64,000 bases of DNA from Symbiodinium natans (GCA_905221605.1 CAJNDS010002102.1:1169147-1233146), one strand, 5' to 3'. Numbered from the stretch's first letter, positions 45,850 to 55,913 are shown. Notes: generated by a model from the letters alone, not told the origin. Translations and numbers: made by a program.

Positions 45850-48270
45850 TCAGCGGCGTGCCTCTTCCAATTGCTTGCGGAGGCGGTCCACCTCGTCCTC
45901 GCAGAGAGATTCGTGGAGATAAGCAGAAAAACAATCGGAGCTTACTGGACTCTACCAGTGAGATGCTGAGCCCCAGTGCAGCCGGCCCATGTGGCCCTCG
46001 AGTCCACACTGAACCGAAGCCGGAAACCCATGAGACAACATCTGCTACCTCTGAAGAGCAACATTGCCAGCCTGTTGAAGACAGTGACAAGGATGGTGCT
46101 TCAAGAGGTTTCTCGATAACCTGCCTTTGGCATTCATTTCAAGCAGGTGTCCTGGTCTTCGGCGAGCGCAGCCTCCTGCTGCTTGGCCCAGCCACTCAGC
46201 GACTCCTGGACATCCACCCCGGCTTGCTCGTACCTTCGCTGCAGACCAGCAGCACATTCGGAGCCTTAACCTGGGTTGGGGCCTGTATATGTGTGCGTGT
46301 GCGGAGATGTGCAATAAGCAAAGACCATCAACACCCCAAGCATAATTTCAAATTTCTCGTCTTTGCAACCGAAGTTGCTCCTTGTTCCACTCGTCGAAGG
46401 CCTTCTCGGCCTCCTTCACGGTCTCGAAGACGCCCAGGAGGTACTTGTTGCCGAAGGAGTCGATGGCCTCGGACTTGTAGAGCTTCTCCGCGGTACCCCA
46501 GTTGTGCTTGAACCTGACATTCAGGATGCCAGGAACTGCTTGAAACTCTTTAGCCTTCTTTGAACAGATGGCCAGTTGCTAAGGCTCCCGCTCACCCTCG
46601 AGGACGGCAGGGATCTTGGCCAAGTCGGCGAGCATCTCCTCGTCCAGAGGCGGCATCGGCGTGTCGGAGTACTTGGGCATGACCTTGAAGATCTCCTTGA
46701 CGATGTCCGCCTGGCAACAAACCAAAAAACGACACAGCTACAACACCCAGCTCTATGCCCACCGCGCGCGCTCCCAGCCTTGGTCTTGCCGGCCACTTTC
46801 TTCTGGGAGCGGAAGAAGGCCTTCAGGTCCTCCACCTTCTTCTCGTTGGCCTCCCGGGCCTCGTAGTACGGCCCGATGAGATCGGTCGCCGTCTTCAGGA
46901 ACTCCTCCGGCGCAGTCCTGGTGTTGAACTCCTTGACCTCCGCCTCGGAATGGTTCGCCTTGTAGTCCTCGATCTCCTGTGTTAATCCCACGCAGTCATC
47001 TACGCGAGCACATACCATGTCAATTACTATGGCGCTCTGGGTATGGAACGAACTGCAGCGCGAGTTATGAAAACGGGTAGCTTCGGAAAATCTGAGCACT
47101 ATTCGCGAGCCAGCAAACTGGCAAACATCTACAGAAGACATCACCCCAGGCCCAGCAGCGGAAGCAAGCGGGCTCCTGCGCCAGCGCCAAAGCCTTCTGG
47201 GCGAGTCGCTCGTGCAAGACCCGGGGGAACCTCACCTTGAAGTCGTCCGAGGGCGGGTTCTCCTTCAGCATCTTGTCGATCTCACCCTTCAGCTCTTTAG
47301 GGGCGCTGCTGGCGCTGTTGGCCTTGGAGATGAAGTCGTGGACCTTCTCCGCGGTGTCCTTGGAGAACTTGTAGGCGTCCTCAAAGGGGGCGCTGTCGGA
47401 GACCTCCTTGTCCTCGGCCTCGGCCACGCGCGCCTTCATGGACGCGTACATCCAGCGGCGGTCGGCGTCGCGGTCGATCTCCACGACGCGTCGCTTCAGG
47501 CCGAAGTCGTAGGAGACCAGGGCCGCCTTGTTCTTCAGAGCATCGTAGTCAGGAGTCCGCTGCTCCGCGTCCTGCGTTCAGGGGTAGTGAACACGGCAGC
47601 AAAACTCCCTGCACACTATCGTTTTAGATGTGCCCGAGCCTTCTTGTAGTCATCCTTTTCCTGAGCACGTGCTGCATCAGGAATGTTAGACCCCCTGCAA
47701 GGGTCGATTCACCCTGCCCATGGGTGAAGTGTTGGGGCAGCAGACAAGCTACATGATTCTCATGCGCTCCTGCACAAGCAGCTTCACAAAGCATTCGATC
47801 CGCAACACCCTTCAGCCGAGCGTCGTTGTCGAAGAACTTCTTGAGGACCTTGGCGAAGGACTGGATCTTCTCCTCTGGCAGGTCCTGGCTGAAGGTGTCG
47901 CTCTTGCGGAACTTCTTGTCGAACTCGTTCTGCGCCTGCTTCAGGATCAAAGCTTGCTCATCCTTGCTCAGGGAATCCTTCCATGCGTAGAAGTCATCCT
48001 TGAAGCCTCGCATGGCCGTTCGGCTCTGCCGCGAGGATGCGGCCGGCGCAGTGCCAGTCAAGAAAGTGGTCCTCATGTCTGGTGACGTCAGACAGCACCG
48101 TGCAACATACGCACCACTACTAGCTACATGTTTTGGGCACCGGTGCGCGGACAGGCGCGCCAGTCCAACACGTTGAAGTGCATGCCACGGCACTGGGATC
48201 CCAGATGTGAGACCAGGAGGCAGGATGCGGCAGCGAGCAGCAAAGATGACAATAGCCGAGACTGAGTCAT
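45850..48270 (-). CDS. Array copy 10: plastid-targeted helical protein
   Basis: Exons: 48194-48270, 47822-48071, 47640-47660, 47170-47571, 46779-46976, 46592-46710, 46379-46513, 46152-46233, 45850-45897; 443 residues (one extra Ala, TAPAASSRQ; transit starts TTFLTG). Intron 1 uses a GT donor (TCCCA|GTGCC), one of only two GT donors among 80 introns in the array. Its introns are the most divergent of the ten copies, fitting its separation from the rest. Exons remain highly conserved. Confidence 0.85.
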
Positions 48271-49069
48271 CCCTCAGTCTGGGGAAGGGCTTGGGCCGCT
48301 TGGGGCTTCGACTTCGTACACTTCCCCCCAGGTCTATACTATAGAGGCCCGTACGACGCGACTCTGCAGCCGCGGAGCTGAACGGAGAAGGCGGGAAGAT
48401 TTCTGGGGCACGACCGGTTGCGCTGCGCGCTTGAGCCAGGATCTAGCATCGCACCGACGATTGCAGTGACCTCGAGAACCCTAAGATAGGCTCACCCCCA
48501 TCAGAATTCAAGATCATATTTCGAAGGGCCCAAAAACCACAAACCACCCAAAACATCCCAAGACCCTCAAAGAAAAGCTGAGCGGGTGACTCGGCGACAG
48601 CCTGCGCGCAGCTCTCTCTTATAGCCTGGTGCTGCACCTGCCCAGACGCACTTAGAGGGGGGGGGGAGAGAAGGCAAAAGGAAAAAAGTAAAGAGAAGGA
48701 GGAGAGAAAGCTGCAGGTCCCATGGCTCTCCACAAGGAGGGCTATGTAGGGCTCTTCAATGTCTGCAGGGCTTGCCTTGCGATTTTCCCCTTACACTAAC
48801 CGTCCTTAATAGGGACCAGAATAGGGGGTTACCTTAACCCCTATTAAGGGTTCTTAGTATAAGGGGGAACAGCCCAAGGTTTGCCCCTTGCTCCCGCAGC
48901 CGGCCTTTGCCTTTCGGTGCTTGGGCTTTTCAAGTTTGGTGTTGGGATGTAGGGCTTAGGGAGCCCTTCGGGCTCTATAGGACTTTATCGGCTCACATTT
49001 TAAAGCCTGCAAACCCTAAACCCTAAACCCTCAACCCTAAACACGTCTCAGAACTTTCAAACGGGCGGC
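48271..49069. other. Spacer between copy 10 and the coiled-coil gene
   Basis: A relic leader at 48430-48450 and CCCTAAA units at 49013-49042. The stretch 48795-48870 contains facing TTAATAGGG/CCTATTAAGG motifs that can fold back. A weak possible last exon (PADIEEPYIALL) is near 48720-48775 on minus. No firm gene. Confidence 0.4.
48430..48450 (-). other. Relic spliced leader upstream of copy 10
   Basis: CTTGAGCCAGGATCTAGCATC on plus; keeps CTTGAGCCA and is otherwise decayed. 160 bases before the ATG. Confidence 0.5.
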
Positions 49070-52000
49070 CTGGTGTTGATCCTTCACTCTCTGGATGACG
49101 CCCTCCAGATGTTCGAAGGCATCCTGGGGAGCTCATGTCCCTACTAGTCACGTTGGCCTCTGGTCAACATAACTTCCAGCGAGCTGGCGTTCCGGTCCTT
49201 GCGCTTCAGCTCGAAGTCGGCAATTTTCTTCTCCATGCCTTCACGGCTCTCATTCCACTGAGCCATGATGGAACTCATCCTGCGCACGTCATGATCAGGC
49301 GGATGCTTGGGAGGGGTGCCGTGAAAGGTATCCGCCTACCTTGAGCTTCATCGAGCTTAGATCAGAAGCTTTGTTCAAGCTTTCCAGGAACTGTCAGAGA
49401 CAGCCCTCACTCTCGTCCTACGTTTCACCTGTAAATGAAACAAAGGCAGCCACTCACAAAACAAAGCATGCCCGCAGGGTACATGACAAGGGGGCAAAAG
49501 CAGAACAGCCGGTCTTGGTTTGAGTTTCGTCGTGGATCTTTTGGTACTGCGCATGGATCTCATCGAGCTCCTCCTGGAACAAGAAACGCATTCGGAGGTT
49601 TCCACGGGGGAACTCTCGGAGCTTGTTGATCTATGGGGGTTTACCAAATGGGGACCCCTAAAATTGCCCCCCCAAGTACAAGGATCCCGTTATATTGAGG
49701 ACCCAATGAGGTACCCCCCGATTTCGGACACCAGCACATCTTTGCCAAGAACACCCACAAACCCACGAAGTCTTTGGCGCGCTCCTGTAGGGCCTTTCTC
49801 CGCATGGAGGTCTCGTCCCATGCACCCTGGGCTTCGTCAAGGCTTCCTGGCCACGGAAATCCAGGGTAGGCACTGCTCTCAAATCAGCCCCCCTCCCCTG
49901 CCCCTCCTGAACCCTATAGAATCCGAGTCATGGCATGAAGCCACCTTTGTGTCTTACAAATTCAGCTCCACCAATGCAGGGGCATCCGAGGTCCTTTGAA
50001 GCTTTGCAAAGCATTGTTCTCCAAGTCTTGCAGCTTTCCTGAACTCTGAAGGCAGGGAACGTGCGCGCTGGCCACTGTACCAGCCCAAGTAGCCCCGGCC
50101 TACTGTTGTGCAGCGTGGCTACATCTGTCTTTGCAAACCTCTGGGAGAGCATGCAGGTATGTGTAGGTGATGTCTTCCGGCTGTTGAATCTGGCTCAACA
50201 GCCTGATGATGTCTGCCAGCTGTGTTGAATTTGGGTCAATAGCCGGTTTTGCCAACAAGCTTACGTGGCCTCATGGATACCTCGCTCTTGCGCATTCTCG
50301 CCGTTATGAAACAAAAGCCAATCCCACTCCCATCACTTGCGGGGATCTTCTCTTCAAGTTCTCCCCAGTTTTTTCCACGGGCACAGGTCTCGGACCTTCG
50401 GAACAGTCTCCTTCAGCCAAATGTCTCTTCTCCTCAAAGGTGTTGGCAGCTGCCTCAGCCTGGGATCAGGTTGAGGGTGTTTCTCTAGATGCTCGGGTTA
50501 TGGGATGGTTGGGGCCAGGGTCCCCTAGTTAGGAATTGAGCCTCTCAACGGTCTGAAGCCTTGGTAAACTCTGGGATCAAGTAGAAACCTTGCCTCAGAT
50601 GTTAACCAGGACAGGCATCCTGCCATAAATAGCCCCAATGCTGGACCCCAAACCCAATCCCCCCCTGGCCCCTTAGCAAGACTGCCTCTATCCTTGCCGC
50701 CGCCGTCTGGGCGTCGCGGATGGCTGCCTCCTTGGCTCGTATGTATGTGCTTGGCTCAGGCTGAGGTCTGAGGGCATCGGGTTTCAGAGGGGCATTCTTT
50801 CCTGCGTTGCCATGTCAGGGCTCATGTAACACACAATCCCAAATAAAACGCCCCCCCCCCAAAAAAAAAACTCTCTCCAACTCCAAGGCTCCATGTCGGT
50901 CTGCACCTTGCAGACATTTTGGCGCGAAAACACTGAGGGGCTGAAGTTAAGGGCTTTAACTGCTCACTTTCGGAGGGTGGAGGCAGATAAGGTCCATCGC
51001 CTCTAGGTAGCAACGGCATTGTGTCGGCAGCTGCTTTAGCACTACTCTGCTCTAGATCAACCATGCAAGGGCCAGGGCAATCTTAAAGTAGATAATTACT
51101 CCTACTAAGATCCTCTCGTGTCTTTTTCCTAAGCCCAGAACCCCCCCCCAGCCTGAGCACAGAAGGCCTTCGCGCTTAGCAGCTCCCCCTGCGTTCTCGC
51201 CATCTTCTCGGCAAGGGCCTGCAAGATGGACTCTGATTTTCTTGCCACCCGTCTAGCCATGCTCCATGGGGCAACTGAAGAGGGAATGCTGTGTACAGTT
51301 AACTTCAGAGCCCAACTATCCGACTTATTCAGAATCGGGAGGTTGGGCACCCTGGTTTAGGGTTCAGGGTTTCGAAGCCTAGGGTCCTTTTTTCTTGGCC
51401 CCAGCATAGCTGCACGAAGCACTGGGCAGGGATTCTGGATGTCAATTTAGCGTGCAGAACTCCCACACTCGCTACTAAGAACCAGCCACCTTTTCCATGG
51501 TTCAGCCGTTCAAGCCTAAGCCCCAAACCACGAACCTTTTCGGCCATGGGCACCTAAAGGACAGGTGCGAATTTGACAAACGCCTTTGCACCTGGACTTG
51601 TTGAATGCTACAGTAGCAGCTCGCATCGCCCAAACCCTGCGCCCCGCTCGAAACAGGATGGGGAGCCTCATCGCTGCGCAAACGCAGCTGGTGCCTCATG
51701 TGCTCAAGCTCCTGAAGCTTGGGAGCTCTCTTCGATTTAGGCTTCTGCATTTCGCTGCATTGAAACCGGGAAAACTTCTGCATTCCCCAGCTGCTCAAGC
51801 GCTCTTGCCTTACATGGCGTCACAAGTCCTTCACCTGCTTCTTGGACTTCTCCTCATGCAGCTTCATGCGGGCCTCCGCGGCTCTGCAAGTGTCACAAGT
51901 CCAACCGTCTGCAGCATCTTTGGGGTCCCCTGGTGCCTTGCCTGGGCCTCCGTCTTGGTGGCCTGGTGCCTCTCTGCTATGAGGTCCTGGCCCATGCTTC

Positions 52001-52445
52001 TTGCTGCAACTATGCCGCTAGGCATGCTTGCCCGAACAGCTCTGAACAGGTGCAGATCTTCAGTCAGACTCATGCATGGCTCAAGGCCCTGCCCATCACT
52101 CCCCTGCGGGTCCCTGTGCATTGCAACATAGTGCCGCTCTGTTTCGATCTGTCGCATGCCTGCGGACAGCATTCTGCCCGGCATGCATTGGCAAATTTGG
52201 CGGCCTTGCTTTGCTGCGAGCTTGGCGGCCCATTCAGCCAAGCAGCACATCTTCGTCTTGGAAATGACATCTTCCACATAGGCTTGTGCTTGCTCCTTCG
52301 TGGGCTACTGGACCAGGGCGGCTCTCATGCCAGTGCCAAAACCCACACGATATTTGGTCTTCGCCTCTGCCATGCAAGGCTTGCAACATCATATGCATTG
52401 CGAGGAGCGTCGTCGCGGGCACTGTAGACGCGATGTGGAGCTTTC
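49070..52445 (-). CDS. Coiled-coil protein gene made of many very small exons (partial)
   Basis: At least fifteen short exons join in frame. From 5' to 3' they include 52445-~52376, 52295-~52195, 52159-~52106, 51948-51986, 51835-51873, ~51666-51750, 51168-51218, 50686-~50745, 50396-50459, 50337-50360, 50139-50212, ~50006-50043, 49767-49846, 49529-49630, 49340-49390, 49198-49257 and 49070-49123. Several are only 24-60 bases. The predicted protein is rich in Glu, Lys, Gln and Ala with heptad-like stretches (ARMKLHEEKSKKQ, ALAEKMARTQGELLSAK, WNESREGMEKKIADFELKRK, DAFEHLEGVIQRVKD), so a structural coiled coil is likely. Donors include GC, GA and GT. Phases match at the joins I checked, but start, stop and a few boundaries are unknown. 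Some exons could belong to a neighbouring gene. Confidence 0.6.
49639..49732. mobile_element. Intron-borne repeat element, copy B
   Basis: It fills about 94 of the 136 bases of the intron between exons 49767-49846 and 49529-49630. It shares the motif order GTTTAC, GGGGACCC, AGGATCCC, TTATAT, AGGACCC, AGGTACCC, TTTCGGA with the element at 37123-37230. Confidence 0.65.
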
Positions 52446-52919
52446 CTAGGAAGCCAGAGGGTCAAAAACGAACGTGACACCGCAGAACAACGCGGATCTG
52501 CAATGTCCAGCTCTCCAATCAATTACAGTCGCTTCTTGAAGTACCGTACATGAACGGCTCCGTATTCTCATGGGTACCTCAACAAAAACCTTACCGGTAA
52601 TTTAGGCAGCCCTTCTCCCCAGAGAGCCCAAAACCCTTTAAGGAATATAACCTCAACCATGAAGGGATCCTGATTATATGATTTAAGGCATATGTGTTCC
52701 TAGATAAAGGGATGTTAAGCTCTTTGGGTCCACAGCCAGTTGCAACTGAAGGGCTGGATTGCAACCTTCGAGTCCTTGTCTTCCTCCTGCGTCGCGGGCA
52801 TGGTACCCCAGAAAAGAGGAATTTCCTACCAAAACAAAACAATATCCACATATGGTCACGCGTCTGGCGTCTCGGGCCCCTCCTCCCCCACCCACATGAC
52901 ATGGTCCGGGGTCTTTAAG

Positions 52920-53430
52920 GCCCGTGGGCAGGGTTTCGGGTTGGGGCTCAGGGCTTACGGACCCAAACCCTCAAGCCCTAAGCCCAAATCCTACGTAAAC
53001 CCCTAGACACAAAACCTTATAACAAGCCATAAAGCCCCAAGCCCTGACTGAACCCTAAGCCCTAGAACGCAAAAAACAAACCTAAACACCAGAGCCATAA
53101 ACCAGAAGCCCTAAACCCTGACCCCTAAACCACCCCACAGCCACTCCTTAGGGGGCAAAAACTCATGACCCTAAAACTCTAAAGCCTAAACCCGAATACT
53201 TTCAAAAGCCCCAGACCCCACAAAGCCAAAGCCCTTCAAAGCAAAACTTAATACTTTACAGCCTTGAGCTTAAAAAGGCTAAGCCTTGCAACCCTAAACC
53301 GTAGGCCCCACACCCCACAACCAACCCCACAGCCACACACACCACAGGGGGATAGGGAGGGAAACCCTGCAAAAAAACCTTAAAACCCCAAAGGAAACCC
53401 CCTAGAACCAACCCACAACCAAACCAAGGG
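52920..53430. repeat. Degenerate CCCTAAA-related sequence block
   Basis: About 500 bases dominated by variants such as CCCTAAGC, CCCTAAAC, CCATAAAG and CCCCACAG. It looks like an old telomere-type array that has drifted. A leader-like CTTGAGCTTAAAAAGGCTA occurs near 53266. No coding potential seen. Confidence 0.6.
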
Positions 53431-53504
53431 GGGGCCGGGGGGGGCAGGGGGGTAGCATACCATGGGGCGGGGGAGGGGTTGGGGGGGGGGGAGCTGCGGA
53501 TCGC

Positions 53505-53533
<29 letters not shown>
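53505..53533. repeat. TA dinucleotide repeat
   Basis: About 14 TA units beside a G-rich tract. Confidence 0.95.
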
Positions 53534-53537
<4 letters not shown>

Positions 53538-53655
53538 CTAGCGATTTTCCGTCTAACCCCATCTTAGACCTCGCGCACCAAGACGCCTCGCAGCTTTGCT
53601 GCTGCGTCTCCAGATCCTGGGCCCCTTCGGCGTTGAGCTGCGATCTCCACAGGTG

Positions 53656-53711
53656 TTCCTGTTCAGGGTTCAGGGTTTAGGGCTTAGGGTTTAGGGTTTA
53701 GGGTTTAGGGG
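53656..53711. repeat. Interstitial TTTAGGG tract
   Basis: About seven TTCAGGG/TTTAGGG units in a row. Confidence 0.9.
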
Positions 53712-53978
53712 GTATAGAGCCGACTCTGAGCAGAGAAGCGTCTTGCCACGGAATACTGCTGACTTCCGGCCGCTGCATGCTTTCTTACAGATTTTTCTCG
53801 AGACTCCGGGTGTGTCAAACTTGAGCCTTAAACTTAGAGTATCCTCAACATCCTAACACCGGGGGGGGGGGGTCTTCTGGGTGGCTTGTATGATAACCCG
53901 CATTCTCATTCTGCAGGAATCAACGACTGAAAAGGGCAAAAAGATGGGACCCTTCAACTCCGGGGACGCGGGAGATGC

Positions 53979-54029
53979 CTGGGCACGGGAGATGTCGCGG
54001 CGCAGCGCTTCCGCCGCCTCCTCGCGCGC
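53979..54029 (-). CDS. Isolated 17-codon coiled-coil exon
   Basis: After C TTCAG|G the minus strand reads AREEAAEALRRDISRAQ and ends at a GC donor (CAG|GC). It may be a 5' exon of the coiled-coil gene to the left, given the same strand and composition, but about 1.5 kb of repeats lies between. Confidence 0.45.
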
Positions 54030-54506
54030 CTGAAGAATGCTCGTAACTTCAGCAAAAAAGATGGAGATCGTGTACGTTTTTCCAGAGCCAGGAAGGTTCA
54101 TCAGCGAATCATAGCAGGGGGAGGGGCAGAGATTGGAAAACACTGTGCAGGCCCCGGCATCTACACTTGCTTCTTTTGGCATTCGCCGCAGACTGCTCAT
54201 ATGCTAGTGCGGAGTGCATCCGCACTGCCCTTTCGAAAAAAGAATTACTTGGCGGTGGTCCTGTTCCACACACCTTCAGCTTATGCTCAGAACTGCATCT
54301 CTTACGGGTACGCAACAGTTGCTCCTTAGCTACGCTTATTTCAAGCATGTGCCTTCAGATCTCTCTCCTGCACATGTTTCGAGGCTCATGCTGTTGCAGG
54401 CTGCACAGCCACTCGCAACTTCAAAGCAGGTAAGGGGAGAAAAGACATGCGCTGCGAAAATTGGAGCCTCCATCAGGAAGCAACCATGATTGGGTGGACA
54501 GTTGTC

Positions 54507-55802
54507 TCAGAACCGCTCCTCCTTGGGCAGAGACTTCATGAACTCCCAGCGGTCCGTCAACAAGATCTCCTCGGGCTTCTTGGGCTTGTCCGAGATGGAG
54601 CCGTCTTCCAACTCCTTCATGAAGTCCTCGCTAATGGTCTCCTCATTGTCAATGACGCCGAGGTTCGGGCCGGCCTTGTTCTCCGTGCTCTCAAGCGCCA
54701 CTGCTGCCGCCGTCACCTCACACAGCTCCGCAGTGATGGCGGCCTGGCGCTTCTTGTTGTAAATGAGAACGAGCTTCTTGTTCAGGTCGTTGGCGTTGTC
54801 AGTAGCGACCTTCATGGCAGACATTCGTGAAGACAGCTCAGAGGCCTGGGCATCGAACATCAAGGAGAGGATCTGGGAGTTCAAGTACAGTGGGAGCATG
54901 GAATTGAGGATGACTTCCGGAGGCTGATCGAAGATAACGTCTGCCTCAATCTCCTTGGCCTTGGGAGCCTTAACTTTCTCCTTCTCCACCTTCAGCTTGC
55001 CATCTTCGGTTGTCAGCTTGAAGGTCTCATCCTCTGGATCCTCAATACCGGTGGGCGAAAGGGGCAGGAGAGTTCGGATCGAAGGCTCGTTTCTGAGCAG
55101 GTTGATGAACCGGCCATATGAAATCTCAATCTTGTCAACCTCTCCCGCCAGGAAGTAGGCCTGCAACACATCAGCAATTTCGGCGGAGTCCTTTGCGCGG
55201 ATGGTGTCAGGCATGCTGAACCACTCGTTGGTGTAGTTGAACTCCACACCCTTCTCCAAACGAGTCGACAGGGAATTCAGGCCCTTTTTGCCAACTATGA
55301 AGAGCTTGGGGACAATGCCTTGCTTGTTCAGGTCCTCAATTCGGGCCTTGGTCTTCTTGATGATGAAAGTGTTGTAGGCACCGCACAGACCGCGATTGGC
55401 CGTGATCATGAGGATGCCGACGCTCTTGATCTTCTCAGGCACTCGCAACATAGGCAGCTCTGCCTCAAAGCCACTGCCCTTGAGACGCTTCACCAGGCCC
55501 TTGATCATGCTCAGGAGCTCATCGGTGAAAGGCCGCTGCTTCTCTACACCGGCCTGGGCGTTGCGGACCTTGGCTGCTGCGACCACACGCATGGCATCCG
55601 TGAGCTTGGCGGTCTTCGTCACAGACGCGATGCGATCCTTCATCGCCTTGTCCACGGCGCAACGGGCCACTACGGACTCGCGAGGCTGAGCAGGCACGCC
55701 GCTCACGAAGTCCTCATCATGTCTCCACAAGCAGCTCCAGGCAGCCACCAGGGCAAGGCCCACCGCCACCGTGGCACCAAAGGACCCACGCTTGGACGCC
55801 AT
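54507..55802 (-). CDS. atpC: Plastid ATP synthase gamma subunit, nuclear-encoded, intronless
   Basis: One uninterrupted 431-codon frame from ATG (55800-55802) to TGA. The protein is the central stalk subunit of the plastid F1 ATP synthase. Residues 9-23 are a hydrophobic signal segment; FVSG at 32-35 begins the transit region; the mature part opens with AVDKAMKDRIASVTKTAKLT, the conserved N-terminal helix. GLCGAYNT and the C-terminal helix (LNKKLVLIYNKKRQAAIT) are classic gamma motifs. The redox loop with two Cys found in plant gamma is absent: LLPLSPTG runs straight into IEDPEDETFKLTTEDG, as expected for a red-lineage plastid. About 55 acidic residues follow the usual C-terminus. No introns, in a region of intron-rich genes, and a relic leader just upstream suggest a retrocopy that is functional. 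Confidence 0.95.
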   Translation of the reverse strand: MASKRGSFGATVAVGLALVAAWSCLWRHDEDFVSGVPAQPRESVVARCAVDKAMKDRIASVTKTAKLTDAMRVVAAAKVRNAQAGVEKQRPFTDELLSMIKGLVKRLKGSGFEAELPMLRVPEKIKSVGILMITANRGLCGAYNTFIIKKTKARIEDLNKQGIVPKLFIVGKKGLNSLSTRLEKGVEFNYTNEWFSMPDTIRAKDSAEIADVLQAYFLAGEVDKIEISYGRFINLLRNEPSIRTLLPLSPTGIEDPEDETFKLTTEDGKLKVEKEKVKAPKAKEIEADVIFDQPPEVILNSMLPLYLNSQILSLMFDAQASELSSRMSAMKVATDNANDLNKKLVLIYNKKRQAAITAELCEVTAAAVALESTENKAGPNLGVIDNEETISEDFMKELEDGSISDKPKKPEEILLTDRWEFMKSLPKEERF

Positions 55803-55818
55803 TTTCTACCGCAAGGCA

Positions 55819-55839
55819 CTTGCGCCAAATCCCTGAGCC
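55819..55839 (-). other. Relic spliced leader directly upstream of atpC
   Basis: The minus strand reads GGGATTTGGCGCAAG, about 17 bases before the ATG. This matches 11 of 13 positions of ATTTTGGCTCAAG. Its spacing is what a reinserted trans-spliced mRNA would give. Confidence 0.6.
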
Positions 55840-55913
55840 CTGAGCGACACTCATCCTGCTTCACACAGAGCTAGCACGTCTACATGACAGCTCTATAAGG
55901 AAGATGTCGTACA

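Noticed and set aside
52060-52095. GCATGGCTCAAGG on the plus strand as a spliced-leader relic
   Set aside because: It is on the strand opposite to all genes, matches only about nine bases, and lies within coiled-coil coding sequence.
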